From the NCBI GenBank assembly GCA_947600145.1, contig CANQGA010000006.1, positions 1 through 39,666 of the forward strand: DNA of 39,666 nt, read 5' to 3'. This document shows positions 24,346-32,064 of the stretch, one piece after another. The notes beneath the pieces are model-generated. The model worked only from the letters and a program-made list of their open reading frames with translations. It was not told the DNA's origin and did no database searches. Position 1 is the stretch's first letter. Every line of letters starts with the position of its first letter. This stretch comes from an uncultured Lachnospiraceae bacterium. Its GTDB lineage: Bacteria; Bacillota; Clostridia; Lachnospirales; Lachnospiraceae. Made by a program: the position numbers and the translations under genes.

Positions 24346-25377
24346 ATGAAAGACGGACATACGGAGCGGAATGAGCGGCACGGGAAAGAGTGCCTTAACG
24401 ATAGATGGAAACGACGTCTGAAGAGGGGGGCGGCTGCGGTTCTTGCGGCTGCCTGTGTGGTGGGCGCGGCCGGCTGCGGCGCGGGCTTTCCGTTTGCGGC
24501 GGAGGAAGAGGTATCCGGCGGATATACGAAACCGCAGGCCATGATCCTTGTGGCTACGGAGAGAAACCGCTACGAAGAGGTATATACGGACCGGCTGTGG
24601 GGCGTTGTTTTGGAGGACGGGAGGACGTTTGAGACCTATCTTCTGGATCAGGTAAAGGAGTTCCTCACGAATCTGAAGACCATGAATCTTCTGGCGGAAC
24701 GGCAAAGCATTGTCCTGACGAGCGCGGAGCAGAGCCGGATCAGTGCCCTGGCCGAGAGATATTATGAGGGGCTCACGGAGGCGGACAGGGAATATATCGG
24801 CGCGGATGAGAAAGATGCCGAGGCTCTGTACCGGGATTATTATCTGGCCAACAAGGCGGTCGGCGCCCTGACGGAAGGCATCGATCTGGAAGTCAGCGAC
24901 AGCGAAGCCAAGGTGATCTCGATCCAGATGATCCAGATCTCGAGCAAAGAAGCGGCGGAGGCGGTCTACCGAAGGGTCAGCCAGGACGGAAGCGATTTCC
25001 CAGCTATTGCCAGGGAGACCAGCGAGGGGGAACAGACCGAGCTTCAGCCCGGCCGCGGCGAGTTGCCGGAGGCGGTGGAGAACGCCGCGTTCGCGCTGGC
25101 TCCGGGGGAGATAAGCCCGCTGATCGAGAGCGGAGGATGGTATTATATTGTCCGGTGCGTCAGCGATTACGAGGAGGAAGCTACGGCATTGAGAAAGACC
25201 CGAATCTGCGAGGAGCGCAAGAATCAGGTCTTTCGTCAGATCTATGAACAGTTCGGAACGGAGGATGAGCCGGTCGTTTTCTCGGATGATTTCTGGCCGG
25301 AGATTCGCTTCGGCGGGGACGACGGTTCTACCACTACGGATTTCTTCACTCTATATCAGGAAGAATTCGGAAGCTAG
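24346..25377 (+). CDS. Parvulin-like peptidyl-prolyl isomerase lipoprotein
   Basis: Probable membrane-anchored extracytoplasmic folding factor, 343 residues. After a charged N-terminus (RWKRRLKRG) comes a hydrophobic stretch ending in a lipobox, VGAAGC, with C44 as the lipidated residue. The middle is helical and SurA/PrsA-like. Residues ~195-290 read as a parvulin domain: VISIQMIQISSKEAAEAVYRR, then FPAIARETSEGE, GELPEAVENAAFALAPGEISPLIESGGWYYIVR, the typical parvulin ending. The start at 24346 follows AGAGGG (24330-24335); the open frame continues upstream to a TTG at 24220 overlapping the preceding stop, which seems unlikely. Its 3' end overlaps the convergent aminopeptidase gene by 27 bp. 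Whether it has isomerase activity is unknown. Confidence 0.78.
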   Translation: MKDGHTERNERHGKECLNDRWKRRLKRGAAAVLAAACVVGAAGCGAGFPFAAEEEVSGGYTKPQAMILVATERNRYEEVYTDRLWGVVLEDGRTFETYLLDQVKEFLTNLKTMNLLAERQSIVLTSAEQSRISALAERYYEGLTEADREYIGADEKDAEALYRDYYLANKAVGALTEGIDLEVSDSEAKVISIQMIQISSKEAAEAVYRRVSQDGSDFPAIARETSEGEQTELQPGRGELPEAVENAAFALAPGEISPLIESGGWYYIVRCVSDYEEEATALRKTRICEERKNQVFRQIYEQFGTEDEPVVFSDDFWPEIRFGGDDGSTTTDFFTLYQEEFGS

Positions 25378-26646
25378 CCGGTTGAGGGCAGTCTGGTCTG
25401 CGCAGGCCATCAGCTCTCTCGCGGAATGCATGGCCAGGATCGGCACGCCGATATCCACGGTCTTCACGGACAGCTCCGCGGACGAGATGGCTCCCAGTGT
25501 GGAGCCTCCTCTCATGTCTGAGCGGTTGGAGAATTTCCGGTAAGGGATCTCCCTGCTGCGGCAGATGCCTTCGATCACGCCGATGCAGGAAGAATCGGTG
25601 GCGTAGGACTGGCGGGAGCACATTTTCAGCACCACGCCGTCGCCCATGCAGATCTTATTCTTGATATCACATTTCTCAGGATGGTTGGGATGGATGGCGT
25701 GAGCTACGTCCATGGACAGCAAAAATCCGTCCATCACCGCGTTCAGATAGGTCTCACGGTCATATCCAAGGGCAAGGAACAGTTTCTCCAGGATGCGTTC
25801 GGTTACGGCTGAAAACGCGCCCTGCTTGGTGCGGCTTCCGATCTCTTCATTGTCGTAGAGCAGGATCATATTGATGCCGTTCTCACGCGTGCCGGAGGTG
25901 ATTCCGCGCAGGCAGGCCAGAACGCTGGTCAGGTTGTCGAGCCTGGGGGCGCTTAAGAATTCTCCGTTCAGGCCGCAGACCGCGCCGGGATCCGCGTTGT
26001 AGACGCTGATCTCATAGTCCAGGATATCTTCCGGGGCGCAGCCGGCTTCCTCGGCCAGTCGGTTCAGGAAGAAATGATCCCGGTCCAGGGCGTCGGTCAC
26101 CGCGGCCATGAGAGGCAGCATGTCGACCTGTGGATTCAGCTTCATACCGTCATTGGCCTCCCGGTTCATATGGATCGCCAGATTGGGGATCGTAAGCAAA
26201 GGTTCCCTGAAGTCGACAAAGCGGGTCTCCGGCTGCATCGGATGCGCGCCCGCCGTGCTTAAGCGGCCCGCCATGGACAGAGGGCGGTCAAGCCACGTGC
26301 TCAGGATCGGCGAGCCATAGACCTCCACGTTCAGTTTGGCGTAGCGCTCCGAGGCAAGCTCGGGGGACGGTTTTAAGCGCAGGCACGGCCAGTCCGTGTG
26401 GGCCGCCTCCAGCCGGAGGGAGGGGCGGTCAGTCAGAGCTTCACCGACCGTGAAGGCCGCCAGCGTCGAGTCAAACAGCGGCAGGAAGTAAGCGCGGCCC
26501 GGCTGCAGTTCCCAGCGGTCTGTCAGCGCCAGGCGCGAAAAGCCCGCGGCGGAGAGGACGCGTTCCGCCTCCAGCACGCAGTGGAACGGTGAGACGCCGG
26601 CGTCTAAAAGGCTGATCAGCTGTTTCGTATCTTCGGAAATGTTCAT
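25351..26646 (-). CDS. M18 family aminopeptidase
   Basis: Cytoplasmic zinc aminopeptidase that removes N-terminal acidic or neutral residues from peptides; 431 residues, normal for M18 (ApeB/DAP type). The metal and catalytic residues are visible: H83 and D85 in AAHTDWPCLR, D237 in SAPRLDNLTS, the EE pair (267/268) in LLYDNEEIGS, and a late MDVAHAIHPNHPEK motif supplying further ligands. The C-terminal GGSTLGAISSAELSVKTVDIGVPILAMHS is also standard. On the minus strand AAGGAG lies seven bases before the ATG at 26646, so the in-frame ATG at 26667 is not used. It is the only housekeeping gene on the minus strand in this part and converges with the parvulin-like gene. Confidence 0.95.
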   Translation of the reverse strand: MNISEDTKQLISLLDAGVSPFHCVLEAERVLSAAGFSRLALTDRWELQPGRAYFLPLFDSTLAAFTVGEALTDRPSLRLEAAHTDWPCLRLKPSPELASERYAKLNVEVYGSPILSTWLDRPLSMAGRLSTAGAHPMQPETRFVDFREPLLTIPNLAIHMNREANDGMKLNPQVDMLPLMAAVTDALDRDHFFLNRLAEEAGCAPEDILDYEISVYNADPGAVCGLNGEFLSAPRLDNLTSVLACLRGITSGTRENGINMILLYDNEEIGSRTKQGAFSAVTERILEKLFLALGYDRETYLNAVMDGFLLSMDVAHAIHPNHPEKCDIKNKICMGDGVVLKMCSRQSYATDSSCIGVIEGICRSREIPYRKFSNRSDMRGGSTLGAISSAELSVKTVDIGVPILAMHSARELMACADQTALNRLASEFFLI

Positions 26647-26695
26647 AATATGCTCCTTAATGGTCATCGAACCGATTTTTTATAAAGGCGGAATC

Positions 26696-26724
26696 AGTAT
26701 ATCACATTTGAGAAAAAAGAGAAA
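26696..26724 (-). promoter_or_regulatory. Probable promoter of the M18 aminopeptidase gene
   Basis: On the minus strand, TATACT about 50 bp upstream of the ATG, with TTTCTC 17 bp further up as a weak -35. It is back to back with the promoter at 26757. Confidence 0.4.
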
Positions 26725-26756
26725 GTATAACGTGCAGGTTTTGACAGAAGTTTAGG

Positions 26757-26785
26757 TTGAAATAAAGCGAAGATTAAGATAGAAT
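26757..26785 (+). promoter_or_regulatory. Promoter of the DUF5721-like/tdk transcript
   Basis: TTGAAA, 17 bp, TAGAAT. The same hexamer pair with the same spacing is found before efp at 31204. Confidence 0.65.
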
Positions 26786-26808
26786 AAATGTAATGATGGG
26801 GGAGACAC

Positions 26809-27306
26809 ATGATCGCGCTCAGGATCGAGGATAAGAAAAAGTTCACATCGGAGCTGTTTGTCGGCGAACTGTTCGACCGCTTTTTCCTGCGGGAGGCGGT
26901 GGTCGTCACGTTCAACACGTTTACCGTTGACGGCAGGATCCGCCAGGGATACTTTACGGAGGAGGAGCTGGAGCAGGGACGGATCGAGGAGTATTCCCTG
27001 TGGTCCGCGGTGAAGCCGTTCTGCTTCTCTCTGATCAAAGGGAAGAAGCTGCCGGAGAGCTTTCGGATCGTTCTGCAGTATCCGGCCGCCGCCATAGAGA
27101 GATTCCTTGCGGACAACGGCGTGGCCATGCGGGCGGAGCAGGTGAAGGGACTGTATCTGAACGTGCGTTATGAAGAGGGGCAGCTTCAGTGCGTTACCGG
27201 CACGGCGGTGAACTATTTTACGATGGACAAGAGCCTGGAGAGAGCCTGGGACGCGGCGGTGGAGAAGTTTTTCAGGGCGCGGCAGATCCCGTTTGTGACG
27301 GAATGA
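26809..27306 (+). CDS. DUF5721 family protein
   Basis: A 165-residue protein of unknown function, which I recognise as the DUF5721 group common in Lachnospiraceae. It begins MIALRIEDKKKFTSELFVGELFDRFFL and has a mixed alpha/beta composition with repeated aromatic residues (VTFNTFTVDGRIRQGYF, EYSLWSAVKPFCFSLIKGKKLPESF). There is no signal peptide, membrane segment or catalytic motif that I can name. GGGGGAGA precedes the ATG. It is followed 47 bp later by tdk and probably shares its transcript, which suggests no more than a housekeeping setting. The family call is from memory of the N-terminal and central motifs. Confidence 0.75.
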   Translation: MIALRIEDKKKFTSELFVGELFDRFFLREAVVVTFNTFTVDGRIRQGYFTEEELEQGRIEEYSLWSAVKPFCFSLIKGKKLPESFRIVLQYPAAAIERFLADNGVAMRAEQVKGLYLNVRYEEGQLQCVTGTAVNYFTMDKSLERAWDAAVEKFFRARQIPFVTE

Positions 27307-27353
27307 GGGAGCGCTCCGCCGCGGAATTCAGAGGAAAGAGAAGGAGAATCAGG

Positions 27354-27959
27354 ATGGCCAAATTATATTTCCGGTACGGAGCCATGGGCAGTTCCAAGAC
27401 GGCGAACGCCCTGATGGTGGAATACAATTATTATGAGAGAGGCAAGAAGGCGCTTCTGGTGAAGCCGAAGCTGGACAGCCGGGACGGCGATTACACGATC
27501 CGGTCGCGGATCGGCCTGGCCAAGGAAGGGATCCTTCTCGAACAGCTGACGGAGATGAGCGATGAGGAGCTTCGCGGATACGACTGCGTCATTGTGGACG
27601 AGGCCCAGTTTGCCACGAAAGCGCAGGTGGAATTCATGGTCCATATCGTGGACGATCTGGAGGTACCGGTGATCTGCTACGGACTGCGGACAGATTTCCG
27701 GAGGGAGTTCTTCGAGGGCAGCCTGTGGCTGATGGCCTGGGCGGATAAGATCGAGGAGATCAAGACGGTCTGCTGGTGCGGCAAGGCGGCTACCTGCAAC
27801 GCCCGTATCGGGGAGGACGGCCATATGGTCCGGGAAGGCGAGCAGGTGATGATGGGAGGCAACGACCGCTACATTTCCCTGTGCCGCAGGCACCATATGC
27901 TGGGCGATCTGGGGCCGGGGCGGAAGGCCGCGCCGGCGGATGTTCTGACCGGAGAGTGA
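27354..27959 (+). CDS. tdk: Thymidine kinase (type II, TK1-like)
   Basis: Phosphorylates thymidine with ATP in the pyrimidine salvage pathway. The 201 residues fit the TK1-like family. The P-loop GAMGSSKT is at residues 9-16, the Walker B/DEAQF motif at VIVDEAQF, the lasso region at LRTDFRREFFEGS, and the structural zinc site at CWCGKAATCNAR with the closing CRRHH. The N-terminal start AKLYFRYGAMGS replaces the more usual MGKLYFRYGAM and is normal in Clostridia. AAGGAGAATC is just upstream of the ATG at 27354; the frame stays open to 27189 inside the preceding gene, but without a ribosome site. nrdR follows, so the two dNTP-supply functions sit side by side. Confidence 0.96.
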   Translation: MAKLYFRYGAMGSSKTANALMVEYNYYERGKKALLVKPKLDSRDGDYTIRSRIGLAKEGILLEQLTEMSDEELRGYDCVIVDEAQFATKAQVEFMVHIVDDLEVPVICYGLRTDFRREFFEGSLWLMAWADKIEEIKTVCWCGKAATCNARIGEDGHMVREGEQVMMGGNDRYISLCRRHHMLGDLGPGRKAAPADVLTGE

Positions 27960-28028
27960 ACGGAGCAGAAACAGACAGGCAGATGCGCGGTGTCTGCCGA
28001 ATCTATAACATATTGAAGGAGACAGCAT

Positions 28029-28481
28029 ATGAAGTGTCCATACTGCAATGAAGACAACACGAAGGTGATCGACTCCCGGCCGGCGGAGGAGAATTCCGCG
28101 ATCCGCCGCAGGCGTCAGTGCGAGAGCTGCGGCAAGCGCTTTACCACTTACGAGAAGCTGGAGACCATGCCGCTGATGGTCGTCAAGAAGGACGGTACCC
28201 GCGAGGTGTACGACCGCGCGAAGATCGAGGCGGGCATCCTGCGGTCCTGCCATAAGCGTCCGGTGTCGCCGCAGCAGATCGACGCCCTGATCGACGAGGT
28301 AGAGTCCAGCGTGTTCAATCTGGAGGAGAAGGAAGTGGCCACATCGGTCATCGGCGAGCTGGTCATGGCCGGCCTAAAGGAGCTGGATGAGGTCGCCTAT
28401 GTCCGTTTCGCGTCCGTTTACCGGGAATTCAAGGACGTGAATACATTTATCGACGAGATCGGGAAGCTGCTGAAGAAGTAG
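28029..28481 (+). CDS. nrdR: Transcriptional repressor NrdR
   Basis: Zinc-ribbon/ATP-cone repressor of ribonucleotide reductase genes, 150 residues as usual. The zinc ligands C3, C6, C31 and C34 are in place (MKCPYCNEDN and CESCGKRF), followed by the ATP-cone domain VKKDGTREVYDRAKIEAGILRSC, which senses dATP/ATP. The C-terminus VAYVRFASVYREFKDVNTFIDEIGKL is diagnostic. The ribosome site GAAGGAG lies shortly before the ATG. Next to tdk, the context is nucleotide supply. No ribonucleotide reductase gene or obvious paired NrdR boxes are present in the window. Confidence 0.98.
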   Translation: MKCPYCNEDNTKVIDSRPAEENSAIRRRRQCESCGKRFTTYEKLETMPLMVVKKDGTREVYDRAKIEAGILRSCHKRPVSPQQIDALIDEVESSVFNLEEKEVATSVIGELVMAGLKELDEVAYVRFASVYREFKDVNTFIDEIGKLLKK

Positions 28482-28582
28482 CGCTTTGACCGGCGTTCCG
28501 CGCGGCGGCCGGGCTTATGCGGGCGCGCCGGCGGATGACGGATAAGGAAGGCGCCTTGACCGGCGAGATCCGCGGAGGCAGT

Positions 28583-29095
28583 ATGCTTGAGAGGTTTTAT
28601 CCGGACAGATGGGTGGATTCCGCTTATGGGATCCCGTATGAGGATCTATATGAACAGGGCATCCGGGGGATTATCTTTGACATTGATAATACCCTGGTTC
28701 CCCATGGAGCCCCGGCAGATCAGAGGGCTCTTGCTCTTTTCGGACGTTTCCGCCGGATGGGCATGAAGACCTGCCTGCTGTCCAACAATAAGGAGCCGCG
28801 GGTGAAGCCGTTCGCGGAGCAGGTGGACTCTCTTTATATCCATAAGGCCGGGAAACCCGGCGTGAAAGGGTATGAGCGGGCGATGGAACTGATGGGGACG
28901 GATCGGAAGACGACGGTGTTCGTGGGCGACCAGATCTTTACGGATGTGTACGGGGCCAACCGGGCCGGCATCCGGACATATCTGACGAAGCCTATCGATC
29001 CCCGCGAGGAGATCCAGATCGTGCTGAAACGGTATCTGGAGAAGGCAGTGCTGTTCTTTTACCGGAGAAGGTCAGAGCGCGAGAACGGAGACTGA
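28583..29095 (+). CDS. yqeG: YqeG family HAD IIIA-type phosphatase
   Basis: A 170-residue HAD-superfamily protein of the YqeG group. Motif I is GIIFDIDNTLVPHG with the two catalytic aspartates, motif II is TCLLSNNKE, motif III involves HKAGKPGVKGYERAM, and motif IV is TVFVGDQIFTDVYGAN. The N-terminus MLERFYPDRWVDSAYGIPYEDL is typical of the family, which is why the ATG at 28583 behind GGAGG (28574-28578) is preferred. The open frame extends upstream to 28517 but that part has no family resemblance. In Bacillus yqeG sits next to yqeH and aroE; here aroE follows 62 bp later, which agrees. The physiological substrate is uncertain (phosphatidylglycerophosphate phosphatase activity is known for related proteins). 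Confidence 0.93.
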   Translation: MLERFYPDRWVDSAYGIPYEDLYEQGIRGIIFDIDNTLVPHGAPADQRALALFGRFRRMGMKTCLLSNNKEPRVKPFAEQVDSLYIHKAGKPGVKGYERAMELMGTDRKTTVFVGDQIFTDVYGANRAGIRTYLTKPIDPREEIQIVLKRYLEKAVLFFYRRRSERENGD

Positions 29096-29157
29096 CGGCG
29101 GATGCGGCCTGCCCGCGGGGCCGGCACAGGCGCGGGAGAGAGCGGAGGTAGATACAT

Positions 29158-30102
29158 ATGGCGACCGGCAATGCGAAGGTCTGCGGCGTGATCGGGAACC
29201 CGGTGGGACATTCCCTGTCGCCGCTGATGCACAATGAGATCGCGAAGGCCATGGGACTGGATTATATCTATGTGCCGTGTCCGGTGGCGGAGGACGCGGT
29301 CGGCGACGCGGTGCGCGGCGCGTATGCGCTGGGCTTTGCGGGGCTGAACGTGACGGTGCCCTATAAGCAGCGCGTGATCCCGTTCCTGGCTGAGACGGAC
29401 GAGTCTGTGCGGTGTATCGGCGCGTGCAACACGCTGGTGCGGCTGCCGGACAGTAAAATTGAAGGTTATAGAGGTTACAAAGGGTACAACACGGACGCCG
29501 AGGGCCTGTTCCGCGCGATGCGGGATCAGGGCATGGAGATCCGGGGCCGGGACTGCCTGCTGATCGGCGCGGGCGGCGCGGCGCGGGCGGCAGCTTATCT
29601 GCTGATCCGGGAAGGCGCGGCGTCTGTTACGGTCCTGAACCGGAGTCAGGATAAGGCGGAGGCACTGGCCGCGGATATGAGAAGGATGGCGGCGGAGAAA
29701 AGCACCGCACCGCCGGGGAGCGGTATGCCGCCGGAAGGGCTGAGCGGGAGTATAACCGCGGTGAGCGCGCTCCCGCCTGAGCGGTGGCGCAAGCTGCCGG
29801 GGGATTCGTATCTGGCGGTCCAGACCACAAGCGTGGGAATGTATCCGCACGTAGACGCCTCGCCCATTGAGGACAGGGATTTCTATAAGAAGATCGCCCA
29901 GGCGGTGGACGTCATTTACACGCCGTCCAGAACGCGTTTTATGGAATTTACGGAAGCGGCCGGGGGCCGCGTCTGCGGCGGTCTGGATATGCTGATCTAT
30001 CAGGGAGTGGCGGCGCTGGAGCTGTGGAATCCCGGCGTGAAGGTACCGCGGGAGGTCGTGGACAGAGTCAGGAAGATCATGGAGGAACAGCTGCATGGAT
30101 GA
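29158..30102 (+). CDS. aroE: Shikimate dehydrogenase
   Basis: Reduces 3-dehydroshikimate to shikimate with NADPH in chorismate synthesis. The N-terminus VCGVIGNPVGHSLSPLMHNEIAKAMGLDYIYV contains the substrate-binding SLS motif. GLNVTVPYKQRVIPFL carries the catalytic lysine of NVTxPxK, and GYNTDAEG the aspartate. The dinucleotide fold begins LLIGAGGAARAAAYLLIREGAASVTVLNRS. At 314 residues it is slightly longer than usual (~280), mainly from a proline- and glycine-rich loop near residues 180-205. The ribosome site is GCGGAGG. It overlaps aroK by 8 bp and heads an aroE-aroK-aroQ run, so the steps from dehydroquinate to shikimate 3-phosphate are encoded together. Confidence 0.96.
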   Translation: MATGNAKVCGVIGNPVGHSLSPLMHNEIAKAMGLDYIYVPCPVAEDAVGDAVRGAYALGFAGLNVTVPYKQRVIPFLAETDESVRCIGACNTLVRLPDSKIEGYRGYKGYNTDAEGLFRAMRDQGMEIRGRDCLLIGAGGAARAAAYLLIREGAASVTVLNRSQDKAEALAADMRRMAAEKSTAPPGSGMPPEGLSGSITAVSALPPERWRKLPGDSYLAVQTTSVGMYPHVDASPIEDRDFYKKIAQAVDVIYTPSRTRFMEFTEAAGGRVCGGLDMLIYQGVAALELWNPGVKVPREVVDRVRKIMEEQLHG

Positions 30103-30763
30103 GGCAGACGTAATGCAAGCGGGCGGCGAAAGCCCGGTCCGGCGCGCTGACGCGCCGGAAGCCTCCACGGATACCGCGGTGAAGAGGGAACCCCACATCA
30201 TCCTGATCGGGTTCATGGGCGCGGGCAAATCCACCGTCGGCCGGTGGCTTTCCCGCAAGCTTTCCCGGCAGCTGCTGGACACGGACGCGATGATCGAGGC
30301 GCGGGCCGGCATGACGATCAGCGAGATCTTCGCGTCGCAGGGCGAGGAGGCGTTCCGCGCCGCGGAGACGGAGGTGCTCGCGGGGCTGGCGCAGCGACGG
30401 ACGCCGGTGATCGTTTCCACGGGCGGCGGGATGCCGATGCGCCCGGAGAACCGCGAAGCTCTGCGGAAACTGGGCTTTGTGGTCTGGCTGCGGGTACGGC
30501 CGGAGACTGTGTGCGCGCGGCTGGCCGGCGATACGACGCGGCCTCTTCTGGCCGGGGATGACCGGCAGCAGAAGGCGGAGACTCTTCTGGCGCAGCGCGG
30601 CCCCATTTACGGAGAGACGGCGCACCTGATCGTGGACGCGGATGACCGCAGACCGGAGGCGGTCGCGGATGAGATCCTGAACGGATTACATAAAGGAGGC
30701 AGTTACAGCGATGAAACTTTTGGTGATCAACGGTCCCAATCTGAATTTCCTGGGTATCCGTGA
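30095..30763 (+). CDS. aroK: Shikimate kinase
   Basis: Phosphorylates shikimate at O3 with ATP. The core from HIILIGFMGAGKSTVGRWLS (P-loop GFMGAGKST) through LLDTDAMIEARAGMTISEIF, the shikimate-binding GEEAFRAAE and STGGGMP motifs, and the lid arginine in TTRPLL is complete. The protein is 222 residues, longer than the usual ~170, with a non-conserved N-terminal extension of about 33 residues and a C-terminal tail of about 22. The tail is encoded by DNA that also carries the aroQ ribosome site and first 17 codons: the two genes overlap by 53 bp in different frames. Its start overlaps the end of aroE by 8 bp. A start at the internal ATG at 30113 is possible. Confidence 0.94.
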   Translation: MDEADVMQAGGESPVRRADAPEASTDTAVKREPHIILIGFMGAGKSTVGRWLSRKLSRQLLDTDAMIEARAGMTISEIFASQGEEAFRAAETEVLAGLAQRRTPVIVSTGGGMPMRPENREALRKLGFVVWLRVRPETVCARLAGDTTRPLLAGDDRQQKAETLLAQRGPIYGETAHLIVDADDRRPEAVADEILNGLHKGGSYSDETFGDQRSQSEFPGYP

Positions 30764-31142
30764 GAAGGGAATCTACGGGACGGAGGACTACGAATACCTG
30801 GTGACCATGCTTGAGAACAAGGCGAAGGCGGAAGGCCACGAGATCGAGATCTTCCAGAGCAACTGCGAAGGAGCCATTATCGATAAGATCCAGGAGGCCT
30901 ACCACACGAAGGCGGACGGGATCATTATCAACCCGGGCGCGTTCACCCATTACAGCTACGCGGTCCGCGACGCGCTGGCGTCGGTGGAGATCCCGAAGAT
31001 CGAGGTCCATATTTCCAATGTCCACAAGCGGGAGGAATTCCGCCACACCTCGGTGACGGCGCCGGCATGCACCGGGCAGATCGTGGGACTCGGACTGAAG
31101 GGCTATGCGCTGGCAATGGATTATCTGACCGGGAAAGCGTAG
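30711..31142 (+). CDS. aroQ: 3-Dehydroquinate dehydratase, type II
   Basis: Converts 3-dehydroquinate to 3-dehydroshikimate; type II enzymes form dodecamers. The 143 residues match. The motifs are LLVINGPNLNFLGIREKGIYG (with the catalytic tyrosine), FQSNCEGAIIDKIQEA, IINPGAFTHYSYAVRDAL, and VHISNVHKREEFRHTSV with the catalytic histidine and arginine. The ribosome site AAAGGAGG (30692-30699) lies inside the aroK reading frame, so translation of the two is likely interlocked. The order aroE-aroK-aroQ followed by efp resembles that seen in other Clostridia. Confidence 0.97.
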   Translation: MKLLVINGPNLNFLGIREKGIYGTEDYEYLVTMLENKAKAEGHEIEIFQSNCEGAIIDKIQEAYHTKADGIIINPGAFTHYSYAVRDALASVEIPKIEVHISNVHKREEFRHTSVTAPACTGQIVGLGLKGYALAMDYLTGKA

Positions 31143-31203
31143 CCGCGCGGCGGGATTTTCCGCGCGCAGTGCGCATTTATTTCCCGTAATTTGCAAAAAG
31201 TGG

Positions 31204-31232
31204 TTGAAAGTACGGCATATTTAGTATAGAAT
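31204..31232 (+). promoter_or_regulatory. efp promoter
   Basis: TTGAAA (31204-31209), 17 bp, TAGAAT (31227-31232), 56 bp before the efp start codon. Confidence 0.7.
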
Positions 31233-31287
31233 GAAATGGATCAAACACCGCAAAGCATAGTCAGTATTTGAAGGAGGAGCTACATTT

Positions 31288-31845
31288 ATGATATCAGCAG
31301 GTGATTTTAGGAACGGCGTGACACTGGAGATCGACGGGAACGTATACCAGATTCTGGAGTTCCAGCATGTAAAGCCCGGCAAGGGCGCGGCGTTCGTCCG
31401 CACGAAGATCAAGAACGTGATCAGCGGCGGCGTGGTTGAGAAGACGTTCCGTCCGACCGAGAAGTTCCCGGCGGCCAGGATCGACCGCGTGGACATGCAG
31501 TACCTGTATCAGGACGGAGATTTATACAATTTCATGGATACGAATACCTACGAGCAGATCGCTCTGAGCAGCGAGCTGATCGGCGACGCGCTTAAGTTCG
31601 TCAAGGAGAACGAGATGTGCAAGGTCTGCTCCTACAACGGCAAGGTGTTCTCCGTAGAGCCGCCGCTGTTCGTAGAGCTGGAGATCACGGACACCGAGCC
31701 CGGCTTCAAGGGCGATACCGCTACCGGCGCTTCCAAGCCCGCTGTCGTGGAGACCGGCGCGACCGTATTTGTGCCGCTGTTCGTCAGCACCGGCGACAAG
31801 ATCAAGATCGACACCCGTACCGGAGAGTATCTGTCCAGAGCGTAA
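31288..31845 (+). CDS. efp: Elongation factor P
   Basis: Relieves ribosome stalling at polyproline stretches. The 185 residues and three beta-barrel domains are standard. The N-terminus [40 protein letters not shown] has the loop PGKGAAF with K32 at the position that receives a modification in many species. The C-terminal [31 protein letters not shown] is diagnostic. GAAGGAGG precedes the ATG at the proper spacing. It has its own promoter and terminator, so it is a single-gene transcript after the aro genes. No modification gene (epmA/epmB, earP or ymfI type) is in the window. Confidence 0.99.
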   Translation: MISAGDFRNGVTLEIDGNVYQILEFQHVKPGKGAAFVRTKIKNVISGGVVEKTFRPTEKFPAARIDRVDMQYLYQDGDLYNFMDTNTYEQIALSSELIGDALKFVKENEMCKVCSYNGKVFSVEPPLFVELEITDTEPGFKGDTATGASKPAVVETGATVFVPLFVSTGDKIKIDTRTGEYLSRA

Positions 31846-31867
31846 GGCGGACAGAAACGGATCCCTG

Positions 31868-31898
31868 CCCCTTCGGCCAGACCGGCCGGAGGGGTTTT
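31868..31898 (+). terminator. Intrinsic terminator of efp
   Basis: An 11-bp stem (31868-31878 with 31884-31894, one G-T pair), 5-nt loop, and TTTT followed by CTGTTGT. Confidence 0.88.
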
Positions 31899-31985
31899 CT
31901 GTTGTCGTCTTTCCGTATCAGACCGCCGTTCCGGTCTATCATACGGATGCCGGCAAAAAGCCGGAAACTACACGCTCTTTTTAGG

Positions 31986-32014
31986 TTGCTTTTTCTCTCA
32001 TTTTCCTGTATAAT
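31986..32014 (+). promoter_or_regulatory. argS promoter
   Basis: TTGCTT (31986-31991), 17 bp, TATAAT (32009-32014). The leader would be only about 45 nt, too short for a T-box, so argS appears to lack T-box control. Confidence 0.7.
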
Positions 32015-32064
32015 AAAATGCCAATTACGACGACAGACACATATATAGTAAGGAGAGTTTGGCT

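Noticed and set aside
32015-32064. T-box leader for argS
   Set aside because: The leader is about 45 nt from the predicted start of transcription and has no specifier or T-box sequence.
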